Source of the DNA: Amycolatopsis sp. WQ 127309
GTDB lineage: Bacteria > Actinomycetota > Actinomycetes > Mycobacteriales > Pseudonocardiaceae
Assembly (NCBI RefSeq): GCF_023023025.1
Contig: NZ_CP095481.1
Span: forward strand, 2,852,001-2,916,000
Direction of reading: 5' to 3'
DNA length: 64,000 nt
Both the position numbers and the translations under genes were made by a program. The notes under the pieces are model-generated. The model did no database searches and was not told where the DNA came from. It saw nothing but the letters and a program-made list of their open reading frames with translations. This document shows, one piece after another, positions 1 to 8,277 of this stretch (position 1 is its first letter; each line of letters begins with the position of its first letter).

Positions 1-48
1 AGTATCCGGTAACGCCGATGACCGGTTTGCCGAAAGGGTCGGTGACCA

Positions 49-1122
49 GTGCCGACACGGTGGGGGCCCAGCGTGCAGATCGTCCCGGTTCCCGAACGCG
101 TGCGCGCGTTCGAGTTCGACCCCGCCACGCCGTCCGGCGCGGTGCCGATCTTCGGCGAGTACCTCGACCGGATCGGCCGCAGCACCGCGAACCAGCGGCT
201 GGTGGGCCTGCCGTTCGTGTTCCTCGGCGTCACCCAGTTCTTCACCGGGACGGGCATCGCGCTGCCGGTGTCCATCGTCGCGCTCTTCGGCGTCTTCGAG
301 CTGTTCTGGATCTACCGCGGCCGCGCCTGGGTGCCCGAGACGCGGCTGAAGCGCGTGCCGTTCCGGCCGGTCGACATCACCGCGGACGGCCTGGTCGCCG
401 TCGGCCGGACGGTCGGCGTCCGGCTGCCGGACGGTCGCTGGCTGCGGATCCGGCTCACCGAGGCGTACCGGCTGCTGCTGGCCGGGCACCGGCGGGTGTG
501 GCTGCTGGGCTCGGGCCCGAAGGTGTTCGTCGGCTTCCCCGGCGTCGTGCGCGTTCGCCGCGCCCGGATCCACGACGCGCCGCCCGCGGGCGCGGTCGCC
601 GTCGCGCCCACGGCGTGGTCCGGCTCGCCGCGGCTCGACCCTGTGCTCGCCGCGCACCGGCGCCGGCTCGCCCGCGAGCTGTGGGAAGCCGCCGCGTTCC
701 TGCTGGCCCTGGCCGGGTTCGCGACCTGGGTGCGGCTCGACTTCCCGGCGGACGACCGGCTGACCGGGTTCGCCGTCTCGACGGCCACCGGGTTCGCGGT
801 GGCCGCGCTGGCGGGCGCGATCGCCGTGCTGACGCGCTCGGTCGGCTACCTCCGGCCGCAGCCGGCGGAGCACTGGACCGAGCTGCGCGCGGTGCTGGAC
901 GGCCCGGTGCGGATCAGCGCGCACGGCTCTGCCCGGGTGAGCGGCCTGACGATGCTCGCCGACGGCCGGGTCGTCCCGTTCCGGCTGCGCGACGTCGACG
1001 CGTCGATGGCCGCGAACGTCGCGACGACCGGCCGGCTGTGGATCGCCGGCGTTCCGCGCCCGGGCCGGGCCGCCACCGGTGTGCCCGGCTACCCGGTGCT
1101 GGGGACGGTCCGGCTCGGCTGA
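49..1122 (+). CDS. Membrane protein of unknown function
   Basis: A 357-residue frame with actinobacterial codon bias throughout. Two hydrophobic stretches at about residues 47-72 (ending FELFWIYRGR) and a second pair near 215-260 suggest a small number of membrane helices. The stretches around 100-190 and 275-350 look like compact beta-rich cytosolic or extracytoplasmic domains (repeated VRLPDGRWLRIRL and DGRVVPFRLRD patterns). I do not recognise the family. The start is uncertain: GTG at 49 follows an AAAGGG at about 33-38, but GTG at 73 (VQIVPVPERV) is equally plausible. Its 3' end overlaps the convergent MFS gene by 34 bases. Confidence 0.7.
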   Translation: MPTRWGPSVQIVPVPERVRAFEFDPATPSGAVPIFGEYLDRIGRSTANQRLVGLPFVFLGVTQFFTGTGIALPVSIVALFGVFELFWIYRGRAWVPETRLKRVPFRPVDITADGLVAVGRTVGVRLPDGRWLRIRLTEAYRLLLAGHRRVWLLGSGPKVFVGFPGVVRVRRARIHDAPPAGAVAVAPTAWSGSPRLDPVLAAHRRRLARELWEAAAFLLALAGFATWVRLDFPADDRLTGFAVSTATGFAVAALAGAIAVLTRSVGYLRPQPAEHWTELRAVLDGPVRISAHGSARVSGLTMLADGRVVPFRLRDVDASMAANVATTGRLWIAGVPRPGRAATGVPGYPVLGTVRLG

Positions 1123-2327
1123 GCGGGCGTGCGGTCGCGGCGGGGCAGCAGGAACGGCGTCGCCAGGATCAGCACGCCGGCGACGCCGATCGCGACGCGC
1201 GGGCCGGTGACGCCGGCGAGCACACCCCAGAGCGCGGTCATCGCCGCGATGCTCGCCCGGGTGCTGACCGACCACGCCGACAGCGCCCGCGCGACGCGGT
1301 CGGCGGGGATCTGGTCGAGCCGGTAGGTGGCCAGGACCGGGTTGTAGACGCTGCAGAAGAAGATCAGGCCGAACTCGATGGCCATCACGAAGGCGAGCCC
1401 GCCGGGCCCCGCGGGCAGGAAAGCCAGCCCGAGCAGCCAGAACGCGCGCAGCACTCCCGACGTCCACAGCACGTTGTGCCGGCCGAACCGCGCGACGAGC
1501 CGCGGGGTCAGCCGCGAGCCGACGAGTCCGCCGAGGCACGGCACCGCGAACGCGAGCCCGTACTGCCACGGCGTGAACCCGAGCTGTCCGAGCATGAGCA
1601 CGGCCAGCAGCGGCTCGGTCCCCATGATCAGGCCGTTGAACAGCAACGTGTTGAGGAGCAGCGGCCGCAAGCCCGGGTGCGTCAGCAGGAAGCGCCACCC
1701 CGCGGCCAGATCGCTCGCCCGCAGCCGCGACGCCGTGCGCGCGGGCGGCGGTTCCGTCCCGCCGATCGCCCGGATCCCCAGCGCCGAAAGCAAAAAGCTG
1801 ACGGCGTTGGCGACCACCGTCGTCACCGGCCCGAGCAGCCCGAACGCCGCGCCGCCGAGTGGCGGGCCGAGCGCGGTGGCCGTCCAGGTCGTCGACTCGA
1901 ACCGCCCGTTCGCGACGAGCAGGTCTTCCGGCGGCACCAGCGCCTTCAGGAAAGCGCCGCTCGCCGCGGTGAAGGCGATGTCGGCGGAGGCGACGACGAC
2001 CGACACGAGAAGCAGCTGCGTGAAACCGAGCCAGCCGAGCGCGTAGGCCACCGGCACGGTCATCAGGGCGGCGAACCGGACCACGTCCATCAGCACCATG
2101 ACCGGCCGCTTCGGCCGGAACTCGATCCACGGCCCCAGCGGCACCGCCACGAGCGCCCCCACCGCGGGCCCGACGGCGGCCAGCACCGAAACCGCCGTCG
2201 GCCCGCTGTGGAGCACGAGGATCGCCAGCAGGGGAAAAGCGCCGAACCCGAGCCACGTGCCGAGCGTGCTGACGGCGTAAGCCGTCCACAGCCATCTGAA
2301 CCGCGGCCCCAGCGACCGCCTGCGCAT
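1089..2327 (-). CDS. MFS family exporter (EntS/MFS_3-like)
   Basis: About 412 residues of alternating hydrophobic segments consistent with 12 membrane helices. The N-terminus (RFRWLWTAYAVSTLGTWLGF) is typical of the enterobactin-exporter-like MFS_3 group, a family of small-molecule drug and siderophore exporters. A loop after the sixth helix (GGTEPPPARTASRLRAS) separates the two halves. ATG at 2327 was chosen because the extra upstream residues are arginine-rich and unlike the family; GTG at 2330 is also possible. The gene is divergent from the LysR gene at 2423, so that regulator may control it. The substrate cannot be read from the sequence. Confidence 0.88.
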   Translation of the reverse strand: MRRRSLGPRFRWLWTAYAVSTLGTWLGFGAFPLLAILVLHSGPTAVSVLAAVGPAVGALVAVPLGPWIEFRPKRPVMVLMDVVRFAALMTVPVAYALGWLGFTQLLLVSVVVASADIAFTAASGAFLKALVPPEDLLVANGRFESTTWTATALGPPLGGAAFGLLGPVTTVVANAVSFLLSALGIRAIGGTEPPPARTASRLRASDLAAGWRFLLTHPGLRPLLLNTLLFNGLIMGTEPLLAVLMLGQLGFTPWQYGLAFAVPCLGGLVGSRLTPRLVARFGRHNVLWTSGVLRAFWLLGLAFLPAGPGGLAFVMAIEFGLIFFCSVYNPVLATYRLDQIPADRVARALSAWSVSTRASIAAMTALWGVLAGVTGPRVAIGVAGVLILATPFLLPRRDRTPAQPSRTVPSTG

Positions 2328-2422
2328 CACCCGGAGAGCAAAGCGAAGAAGACGTCCGCGGGGCAAACAACCGCCGTGGCGGCGAGCCACAACGGCGCGT
2401 TGTGGTTCTAGAGTCGGCTGTC

Positions 2423-3337
2423 GTGGACCTCGATGCCGTGCGCACGTTCGTCGCCGCCGCGGACGCGGGCCGCTTCCAGGACGCCGCGACCGACCTCGCG
2501 GTCACCCAGCAGGCCGTCTCCAAACGCATCGCCGCGCTCGAGAAAACCCTTGGTGTGCGGCTGTTCACGCGCACCGCCCGCGGCGCGCGGCTGACCGGCG
2601 ACGGCGAGGCGTTCCTGCCGCACGCCCGCGAGCTGCTGCTGGCCGAGGCGCGCGCGGTGGCTTCCGTGCGGTCCGGCCGCCGCGCGCTGCGCGTCGACGT
2701 CATCGGCCGGCGGCTGGGGACGGCGACACTGCTGCGCGGCTTCCACCGCGCGCACCCGGACGTCGCCCTCGAAGTCGCGACGTTGTCCGACGCCGACGCG
2801 GCGGTCGCGGCGGTCCGGGACGGCTCGATCGACGCGTCGTTCCGCGCGGTGGCCGTCGGGGAGCTGCCCGACGGCGTCGAGGCGACCTTGGTCCTCGACG
2901 AGCCGCTCCAGCTGCTCACCGGCCCCGCGCACCCGCTGGCGGACGCTGCTGTCCTGCGGCTCGACCAGCTGGCCGGGCACCGGATCTGGATGCCCGGCCT
3001 GGTGCCCGGCGCCGAGTGGACCGCCTACTACGCCGAGCTGGCCAGCGCGTTCGGCCTCTCGATCGACGCGCTCGGCCCGAACTTCGGCACCGAGGTCCTC
3101 CTCGAAACCATCGCCGACGCCCCCGACGTCGCCACCCTGGTCGGCGCGGAGATCCGCCTGTCGTGGCCGCCCGGCCTCGACCTGCGCCGCGTCCCGCTCG
3201 AAGACCCGACGCCGGTCTACCCGCACTCGCTGATCTGGCGGGCCGACAACGCGCACCCCGCGCTGGCCCGGCTGCGCGCGCACCTGCGCCCGGGCGCCCG
3301 AGCCGCCACGACGTGGCGGCCGAGCTGGGCCGGCTAG
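2423..3337 (+). CDS. LysR family transcriptional regulator
   Basis: The first 60 residues form the classic LysR winged helix-turn-helix (LDAVRTFVAAADAGRF, AVTQQAVSKRIAALEKTLGVRLFTRT), followed by a two-lobe periplasmic-binding-like effector domain to residue 304. GTG at 2423 puts the start at VDLDAVRTF as in relatives; the upstream GTG at 2402 would add seven atypical residues. It lies 95 bases from the divergent MFS exporter start, the usual arrangement for a LysR regulator and its target, so control of that exporter is inferred. Its stop codon overlaps that of the convergent DUF4231 gene (CTAG shared). Confidence 0.92.
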   Translation: MDLDAVRTFVAAADAGRFQDAATDLAVTQQAVSKRIAALEKTLGVRLFTRTARGARLTGDGEAFLPHARELLLAEARAVASVRSGRRALRVDVIGRRLGTATLLRGFHRAHPDVALEVATLSDADAAVAAVRDGSIDASFRAVAVGELPDGVEATLVLDEPLQLLTGPAHPLADAAVLRLDQLAGHRIWMPGLVPGAEWTAYYAELASAFGLSIDALGPNFGTEVLLETIADAPDVATLVGAEIRLSWPPGLDLRRVPLEDPTPVYPHSLIWRADNAHPALARLRAHLRPGARAATTWRPSWAG

Positions 3338-3807
3338 GTCGTCTTCGCCGCCCGGGAGCTGCCGTAGGAGAGCCGGAGCGCGACCCAGCCGTCGCGCTCC
3401 CCGGCGCAGATCTCCTCGACGGTCTCCACCAGGACGGCGGCCGCACCGGAGGTGGCGTAGGTGCCGTGGTGGGCGGCGAAGAGCGCGATCTCCTTCTCGA
3501 TCGCGTACCGCGCCCGCGTCCGGCTGGTCCAGTTCTCCTTGTAGCCGCCCAGCGCCCGGACACCGTTGATCAGCACCGCGAGCGACCCGACAGCGGCGAT
3601 GAGCCGCGCGTCGATGGCGAAGGCCGCCAGCACGGGGATCGTGGCGGTGACGACCAGGCTCGACATCTCGACCACGGAGTGCCGGCGCCGCGCGGCCCAC
3701 GAGTTCCGCTGGTAGCGCCGCCACTCGGCCAGCACCGACGGCGGCACGGGCTCGTCGTCGACGCCCTTCGCGTCCAGGACCCACTGACTTCGCGACTCTG
3801 CCTTCAT
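3334..3807 (-). CDS. DUF4231 (SLATT-like) membrane protein
   Basis: A 157-residue protein. After an N-terminal WRRYQRNSWAARRRH segment come two hydrophobic helices (about residues 45-85, VVTATIPVLAAFAID and LIAAVGSLAVLINGV) and then a helical tail with KENWTSRTRARYAIEKEI and GTYA. This order (basic helix, helix hairpin, Y/W-rich tail with a lysine-glutamate helix) matches DUF4231. That family is related to the SLATT domains, which are predicted to form pores in bacterial conflict systems. ATG at 3807 was chosen as the first residue of the conserved part. No partner nucleotide-sensing gene is visible beside it; its upstream neighbour is an insertion-sequence relic. Confidence 0.75.
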   Translation of the reverse strand: MKAESRSQWVLDAKGVDDEPVPPSVLAEWRRYQRNSWAARRRHSVVEMSSLVVTATIPVLAAFAIDARLIAAVGSLAVLINGVRALGGYKENWTSRTRARYAIEKEIALFAAHHGTYATSGAAAVLVETVEEICAGERDGWVALRLSYGSSRAAKTT

Positions 3808-3865
3808 GGGACGGAAGTTCACACCAGCGGGTGATCCGGTCAAACACGCGGGGCCTGCTCGGCGG

Positions 3866-3952
3866 CGGTCTCACCCGGTTGCGGCGTTTGTCCACACCCG
3901 GCGCAGGTTGTGGACAACTCCTTTGGTCAGAACGATTTCCGGCCTTCCGGTC
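3866..3952. repeat. 87-bp direct repeat, copy 1, with inverted DnaA-box-like pair
   Basis: This block matches 4213-4299 over 87 positions without gaps (a few substitutions). It runs from CGGTCTCACCCGG to CCTTCCGGTC. Inside it TTGTCCACA (3889-3897) and TGTGGACAA (3909-3917) form an inverted pair around a 12-base centre. TTGTCCACA is the GC-biased form of the DnaA box used in actinomycetes. The two copies flank the IS110 relic. Confidence 0.85.
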
Positions 3953-4029
3953 AGCCGGATCCGCGGCCTGCTCACCGGCATTCACCACGCCCTCGACCAT
4001 GCCCTCGACCACGCCCTCGGCTCGCGGGT

Positions 4030-4215
4030 CAGCCACCGGCCGTGCTGGAGATCCTCTCCCGCTGCGGCGGCCCCGCCGGGATCGCCAAGGCCGGGCGGCG
4101 CACCTCACCGCGATCGCGAAGGTTCACGCGCCTCGCGTGGGCGACAAGCTCATCGACTCGATCATGACCGCGCCGGCCGAGCAGACCGTCACCGTCCCGG
4201 GCACCGCAGCCGCGG
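4030..4215 (+). pseudogene. IS110-family transposase fragment, frameshifted
   Basis: Reading from 4030 gives PAVLEILSRCGGPAGIAKAG. After a frame change near 4100 the next frame gives HLTAIAKVHAPRVGDKLIDS and then EQTVTVPGTAAAV. In IS110-family transposases of actinomycetes this is the segment between the DEDD nuclease domain and the C-terminal transposase_20 domain (GGPA..., HAPR.G..L.D, EQTVTVPGT). Neither domain is present, so this is a short dead remnant. It is enclosed by the 87-bp direct repeats at 3866 and 4213. The rest of the gene-free stretch 3844-4393 holds only these repeats and GC-rich sequence with small hairpins near 4322-4350. Confidence 0.72.
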
Positions 4216-4299
4216 TCTCACCCGGCCGCCACAGTTGTCCACACCCGGCGCAGGTTGTGGACAACTTCGTGGGCCAGAACGATTTCCGGCCTTCCGGTC
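4213..4299. repeat. 87-bp direct repeat, copy 2, with perfect inverted DnaA-box-like pair
   Basis: Second copy of the block at 3866-3952, starting 347 bases further on. Here the palindrome is longer and perfect: AGTTGTCCACA (4233-4243) and TGTGGACAACT (4256-4266) around a 12-base centre, so two TTGTCCACA boxes face each other. The copy begins exactly where the recognisable transposase remnant ends. Confidence 0.85.
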
Positions 4300-4393
4300 G
4301 GTCGGCGCCGATAGACTGGTCCCGGGGTCGCCCCCCTGGGAGTGGTGGGGGATGTCTGGACCCTCTTAGGCCGGGCGGCCGGCAAAATTCTGG

Positions 4394-5131
4394 CTAGCCC
4401 AGCGATCGGCGCGTTGCCTGTTCCGTCTCCAGGACTCCCTGGCGGATTCCCTCCAGCTGGTCGCTCAGCTCGCGGACCGCGCCCGTGTCCACCGCGAAGT
4501 CCGTCGTCGCCGCCGTCAGTTCCGCTACCCGGGCCACCAGGCTGTCCAGGCCCAGCGCGCCCGACTGCAGCTGCGCCAGCAGCTTGTCCCGCGCCCCCGA
4601 CAGCCGCGCGTGGACGTCCGCCTGGGCCTGGACCGCGCTCAACGCCGACTCCAAGTCACCCCGGACGTCCTCGTGGGCCGACTTCACCTCTCCTTGCAGC
4701 CGGCGCTTTTCCCGCGCGACGGCCTCTAGGTCGACGCGGGACAGCGCCTTTCCCGTCGCCGAGGCGCGGCCTGCCAACCGTTCCAGTGTCGACAGCGTCT
4801 CGCGGACCACCGGTTCCATGTCCGCGACGCGGTCGGCCAGCGGGCCCGCGCTTAGGGAGTCGCTCAGCGAAACGAACCCGTCGGCGGCGTGCTCGGCGCG
4901 TTGCAGCCAGTTGGCCTCCGCCGACCCCGGCGTGACGTCCAGGACCCGTGCTTCGCGCGGCTGAGGCTCCTTCTCGCGGGTTGCGAGCGCGACGCCGGCC
5001 CGGGCGGCCAGTACCGCGACGCCGACGCCGAGCGCGGCGACCACCGGCAGCTGCACGGCCCACGCCACGCCGGCCGACGTGGCGCCGAGCAGCAGCCCCC
5101 ACGGTTCGGCCAGCTCGCGGACGAATCTCAT
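4394..5131 (-). CDS. Membrane-anchored coiled-coil protein, partner of the VWA protein
   Basis: A 245-residue protein. Two short hydrophobic segments lie near the N-terminus (about 10-47, LLLGATSAGVAWAV and VAALGVGVAVLAARAG). Then comes a long alpha-helical region (about 75-240) rich in heptad-like A/L/E/R with no globular motif. Its ATG shares one base with the stop of the VWA gene upstream (TGATG at 5129-5133), so the two are translationally coupled. In other actinomycetes, from memory, this type of protein sits with solute-binding/VWA proteins and TelA-type genes; no TelA is in this window. Its function is unknown. Confidence 0.8.
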   Translation of the reverse strand: MRFVRELAEPWGLLLGATSAGVAWAVQLPVVAALGVGVAVLAARAGVALATREKEPQPREARVLDVTPGSAEANWLQRAEHAADGFVSLSDSLSAGPLADRVADMEPVVRETLSTLERLAGRASATGKALSRVDLEAVAREKRRLQGEVKSAHEDVRGDLESALSAVQAQADVHARLSGARDKLLAQLQSGALGLDSLVARVAELTAATTDFAVDTGAVRELSDQLEGIRQGVLETEQATRRSLG

Positions 5132-6939
5132 CAGAAGTTCGAGATCACGGACGTGAAGACCTGGTTGATCGAGTCCGGTTTGGACGAATCGTATTCCGAC
5201 CCCTCGGTCGACTCGGCGATCTGCTTGAGCACGTCCTGGTCGGCGTCGCCGCCGTAGGCGATGGTGAACAGCCGGACCGTCTCCGCGTTGCCCTCGGGCC
5301 GCAGCTGCGGCAGCAGGTGGTCGAGGTCGACACCGCCGGAGTCCTCGTTGCGGCCGTCGGTGAGCACGACCACGGCGTTGATGGCGGCCGGGTCGAGGTG
5401 CGCCTTCATGTACTCGTAGGCGGCCAGCGACGAGTCGTACAGCCCCGTGCCCGCCTGCGGCGTCAGCCCGCTCAGCCGCTGCGCCAGCGTCTCCTTGCCG
5501 CTGTTCCCGAGCGCCTGCACCGGGAGCAGCTCCTGGTAGTCCCGGTCGCCGTCGAGCTGGGTCGAGAACTGCCAGAGCCCGACCTGGTCGCGCGGCACGA
5601 ACTGGCCGAGCGCGTCGATCGCGGCCTGCTTGGCCAGGTCGATCTTGCTCTTGCCGGTGCCCTTGACCTCGTCACCCATCGAGCCCGAAACGTCCACGAC
5701 CAGCAGCACGTTCGCCTTCTTGCGCAGCTCGGTCCACGTCGTCAGCAGCTTCGAGAGCACCGACGGCGACGGCGGCTGCAGGAAGCTGATCTTCGCGTCC
5801 GGCTGCGCGCCGTTGGCCGTGGTCACCTGCGGGCCCGGCTTGCCTTCGAAGGAACGGAACCCCAGCGCGGCGAACTTCTGCTGCGTCTCCGGCCCGCGCA
5901 GGTAGCCGAGGAAGTCCGTGGCGATCTGCTTGCGCGTCGGGTCGGCCCAGTTCAGCGTGACGAACGGGTGGTCGGAGTTGAGCGTGCCGTCCGACGGGTA
6001 GATCGCGACGATCGGCACCTTCGGCGGCGCGTGCTGGCCGACCTTCGCCGGGTCGTTCGTCGGGTTGCCCTGGTTGTAGCCGATCAGCGAACTCTCCTCG
6101 ACGGTCACCGCCGAGACGTACGACAGCGCCGCGCCCTTGTCGTCGGCCTTCTGCAGGTTCGTCAGGAACGTCAGCGTGTTGTCGCCGTAGTGCACGATCG
6201 CCTGCTCGATGTTCGTGACGAACTGCTTCGCCTGGGGCTTCTCGAGCGCGGCGGCGGTGAGGTCCGACGACGTCCCGGTCGCGGCGTAGTACGCGCCGAT
6301 CGTGGCGTTCAGGCCGGCCGTGGAGATGTTCGGGTTCGTCTTGCCCAGCCGGAACTTGCCCCACTCCGGGTGCCCGAACTTCGCCCAGCCCGCCGGGTCC
6401 GTGGCCAGCGCGGCCAGGTCCTTCCAGCCGATCGGCTTGCCCGGCCAGCCGAGCGCCTCGGCCATCGGCTTCGGCATCGCGATGGTCAGCGGCGAGTTCG
6501 CGATCGACTGTGTGTCGCCGTCCGGCACGATCGACGCGCTGTCGCCCTTGGCGTTGACGCGCAGGAGGTTGACCCAGCCGCTCGCGGCCGGCGTCCAGAC
6601 GTCGGGGCGCGCGCCGTCGGTGGCTTCGTTCCAGCCGTTGGCCAGCGCCTGCATCGCGACGCCCGACGATTTCGACTGCACGACGACGTCGACGCAATGC
6701 CCGGCCACCGACCGCCCGGAGTAGGCCTTCGCGGCTTCCTGGACGATGCCGACCTTTTCCGGCGACGACGCGACGTGCAACGCGATCGCGTCCGAGCCGG
6801 TGCACTTCGGCGCGTCGGCCGCGTCGTCCGAGCTGCTGGTCCAGGCCCGGATCCCGATGATCAACCCCGCGGCCACGACAATCGCGGCGATGAAGGGAAG
6901 AATTTTCCGCTTTCTTCGCGCTGGCTGGGAATTGATCAT
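5131..6939 (-). CDS. Solute-binding plus von Willebrand factor A fusion protein
   Basis: A 602-residue protein. An N-terminal signal anchor (RRKRKILPFIAAIVVAAGLI) is followed by an extracellular solute-binding domain (about 40-385, with PEKVGIVQEAAKAY and WKDLAALATDPAGWAKFG). A C-terminal VWA domain (about 408-600) has the metal-binding MIDAS motif DVSGS near residue 417 plus downstream T and D positions (GLYDSSLAAYEY, VVVLTDGRNED). It should sit outside the membrane and bind a ligand through the first domain. A GGAGGGGG Shine-Dalgarno precedes the ATG. It is the first gene of a two-gene operon with the coiled-coil protein at 4394. The ligand is unknown. Confidence 0.88.
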   Translation of the reverse strand: MINSQPARRKRKILPFIAAIVVAAGLIIGIRAWTSSSDDAADAPKCTGSDAIALHVASSPEKVGIVQEAAKAYSGRSVAGHCVDVVVQSKSSGVAMQALANGWNEATDGARPDVWTPAASGWVNLLRVNAKGDSASIVPDGDTQSIANSPLTIAMPKPMAEALGWPGKPIGWKDLAALATDPAGWAKFGHPEWGKFRLGKTNPNISTAGLNATIGAYYAATGTSSDLTAAALEKPQAKQFVTNIEQAIVHYGDNTLTFLTNLQKADDKGAALSYVSAVTVEESSLIGYNQGNPTNDPAKVGQHAPPKVPIVAIYPSDGTLNSDHPFVTLNWADPTRKQIATDFLGYLRGPETQQKFAALGFRSFEGKPGPQVTTANGAQPDAKISFLQPPSPSVLSKLLTTWTELRKKANVLLVVDVSGSMGDEVKGTGKSKIDLAKQAAIDALGQFVPRDQVGLWQFSTQLDGDRDYQELLPVQALGNSGKETLAQRLSGLTPQAGTGLYDSSLAAYEYMKAHLDPAAINAVVVLTDGRNEDSGGVDLDHLLPQLRPEGNAETVRLFTIAYGGDADQDVLKQIAESTEGSEYDSSKPDSINQVFTSVISNF

Positions 6940-6953
6940 CGAAATTGCCCCCT

Positions 6954-6987
6954 CCGCCGACCGGAAAGTCCATTATCCGGTCGGCGG
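6954..6987 (-). terminator. Hairpin between hmgA and the VWA gene
   Basis: CCGCCGACCGG (6954-6964) and CCGGTCGGCGG (6977-6987) are perfect 11-base arms around a 12-base loop. The hairpin lies just after the hmgA stop and about 15 bases before the VWA start on the same strand. It may be an hmgA terminator or part of the VWA leader; there is no T-run. Confidence 0.5.
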
Positions 6988-7019
6988 GGGAGCACCGGGG
7001 GCGCGTTGCCGAAACTTGA

Positions 7020-8192
7020 CTAACCCTTAGGGCCGCGGCGCGACCACGTCCACGCGTAACCGGGGTCTTCGGACGCGTCGGCGGCTTCGCCCAGTTCCAG
7101 CGGGGCGAAAGTGTCGACCATGACGGCGGTCTCGTCGAAGAACTCCGCGCCGATCGACGCCTCCGCCGCGCCCGGCTGCGGGCCGTGCGTGAAACCGGAC
7201 GGGTGCAGCGACAGTGAGCCGACGCCGATCCCCGAGCCCTTGCGGGCCTCGTAGTTGCCGCGCACGTAGAACATCAGCTCGTCGGAGTCGACGTTCGCGT
7301 GGTTGTACGGCACCGGGATCGAATCCTGGTGGTAGTCGACCTTCCGCGGGCAGAAGGAGCAGACCACGAAGTTCGGGCCCTCGAACGTCTGGTGCACGGG
7401 CGGCGGCTGGTGCACGCGGCCGGTGATGGGCTCGAAGTCGTCGATGTTGAACACCCACGGGTACAGGCAGCCGTCCCAGCCGACGACGTCGAAGGGGTGC
7501 GTCGCGTACGTGTAGCGGGTCAGCCCGGCGCGGTGGCGGACGAGCACCTCGACGTCTTCGCCGTCGGCCAGCAGTGGCTCGCTGGGCCCGCGGACGTCGC
7601 GCTCGCAGTACGGCGAGTGCTCCAGGAACTGGCCCTTCGCGGACAGGTAGCGCTTCGGCGGCCCGATGTGCCCGCGCGCTTCCAGCGTGAAGAGGCCGAC
7701 CTCGCCGTGGGGGAGGACGCGGTAGGTGCACGACGTCGGGATGACCAGGTAGTCGCCGTCGCCGATCTCGAGGCTGCCGTAGATCGTCTCGACGGTCGCG
7801 GAGCCGCCCTGGACGTAGAACAGCTCGTCGCCGGCCGCGTTGCGGTACAGCGGGCTGGGCGCGGTCGCCGTGACGAACCCGATGGCGACGTCGGCGTTGC
7901 CGAACAGCCGCCGCCTGCCGGTCACCGCGTCGGCGTCACCACCGAACTTGAGCTCGCCGGTCTTGTAGGCCCGCGGCTTGAGCGGGTGGTTCGGGGTGAG
8001 CGTCCCGCGGTCCTCCTCGACGGCCACGGCGTCGACGATCGCCGTCGGCAGCCCGCGGTGGTAGAGCAGCGCGGAGTCGGCGGAGAAGCCTTCGACGCCC
8101 ATCAGCTCTTCGGCGTAGAGCCCGCCGTCCGGCTTGCGGAAGGCCGTGTGCCGCTTGTGCGGGATCTCGCCTACTCGCCGGTAGTAAGGCAT
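7020..8192 (-). CDS. hmgA: Homogentisate 1,2-dioxygenase
   Basis: This enzyme opens the aromatic ring of homogentisate to maleylacetoacetate in tyrosine and phenylalanine breakdown, using Fe(II) in the cytosol. The 390-residue cupin-fold protein shows the family segments MPYYRRVGEIPHKRHTAFR at the N-terminus and YNHANVDSDELMFYVRGNYE near residues 285-305. That segment supplies a metal His and Glu, and HPSGFTHGPQPG follows. It is shorter than human HGD (445 residues), which is normal for the bacterial short form. No fumarylacetoacetate hydrolase is nearby. The IclR regulator at 9129, reached through a divergent promoter, is the obvious candidate regulator. Confidence 0.95.
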   Translation of the reverse strand: MPYYRRVGEIPHKRHTAFRKPDGGLYAEELMGVEGFSADSALLYHRGLPTAIVDAVAVEEDRGTLTPNHPLKPRAYKTGELKFGGDADAVTGRRRLFGNADVAIGFVTATAPSPLYRNAAGDELFYVQGGSATVETIYGSLEIGDGDYLVIPTSCTYRVLPHGEVGLFTLEARGHIGPPKRYLSAKGQFLEHSPYCERDVRGPSEPLLADGEDVEVLVRHRAGLTRYTYATHPFDVVGWDGCLYPWVFNIDDFEPITGRVHQPPPVHQTFEGPNFVVCSFCPRKVDYHQDSIPVPYNHANVDSDELMFYVRGNYEARKGSGIGVGSLSLHPSGFTHGPQPGAAEASIGAEFFDETAVMVDTFAPLELGEAADASEDPGYAWTWSRRGPKG

Positions 8193-8245
8193 CGATGTCC
8201 CCTCCTGACGTGTCCGTTATGCGAACGATTTTGTCCTCATGTCGT

Positions 8246-8258
8246 ACGCTACTAGCGT
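8246..8258. promoter_or_regulatory. Palindrome in the hmgA/8278 divergent promoter region
   Basis: ACGCTA-C-TAGCGT is a perfect 13-base palindrome between the hmgA start and the divergent gene. It is a plausible operator for the IclR protein encoded two genes downstream. Its position argues against the ATG at 8239 being the real start of that gene. Confidence 0.45.
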
Positions 8259-8277
8259 GTCATTCGTGTCAAGCGCT

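Noticed and set aside
18..2411. A very long forward open frame across the first genes
   Set aside because: Composition is Arg/Pro-rich with no domain; it is a third-codon-position shadow of the genes at 49 and 1089.
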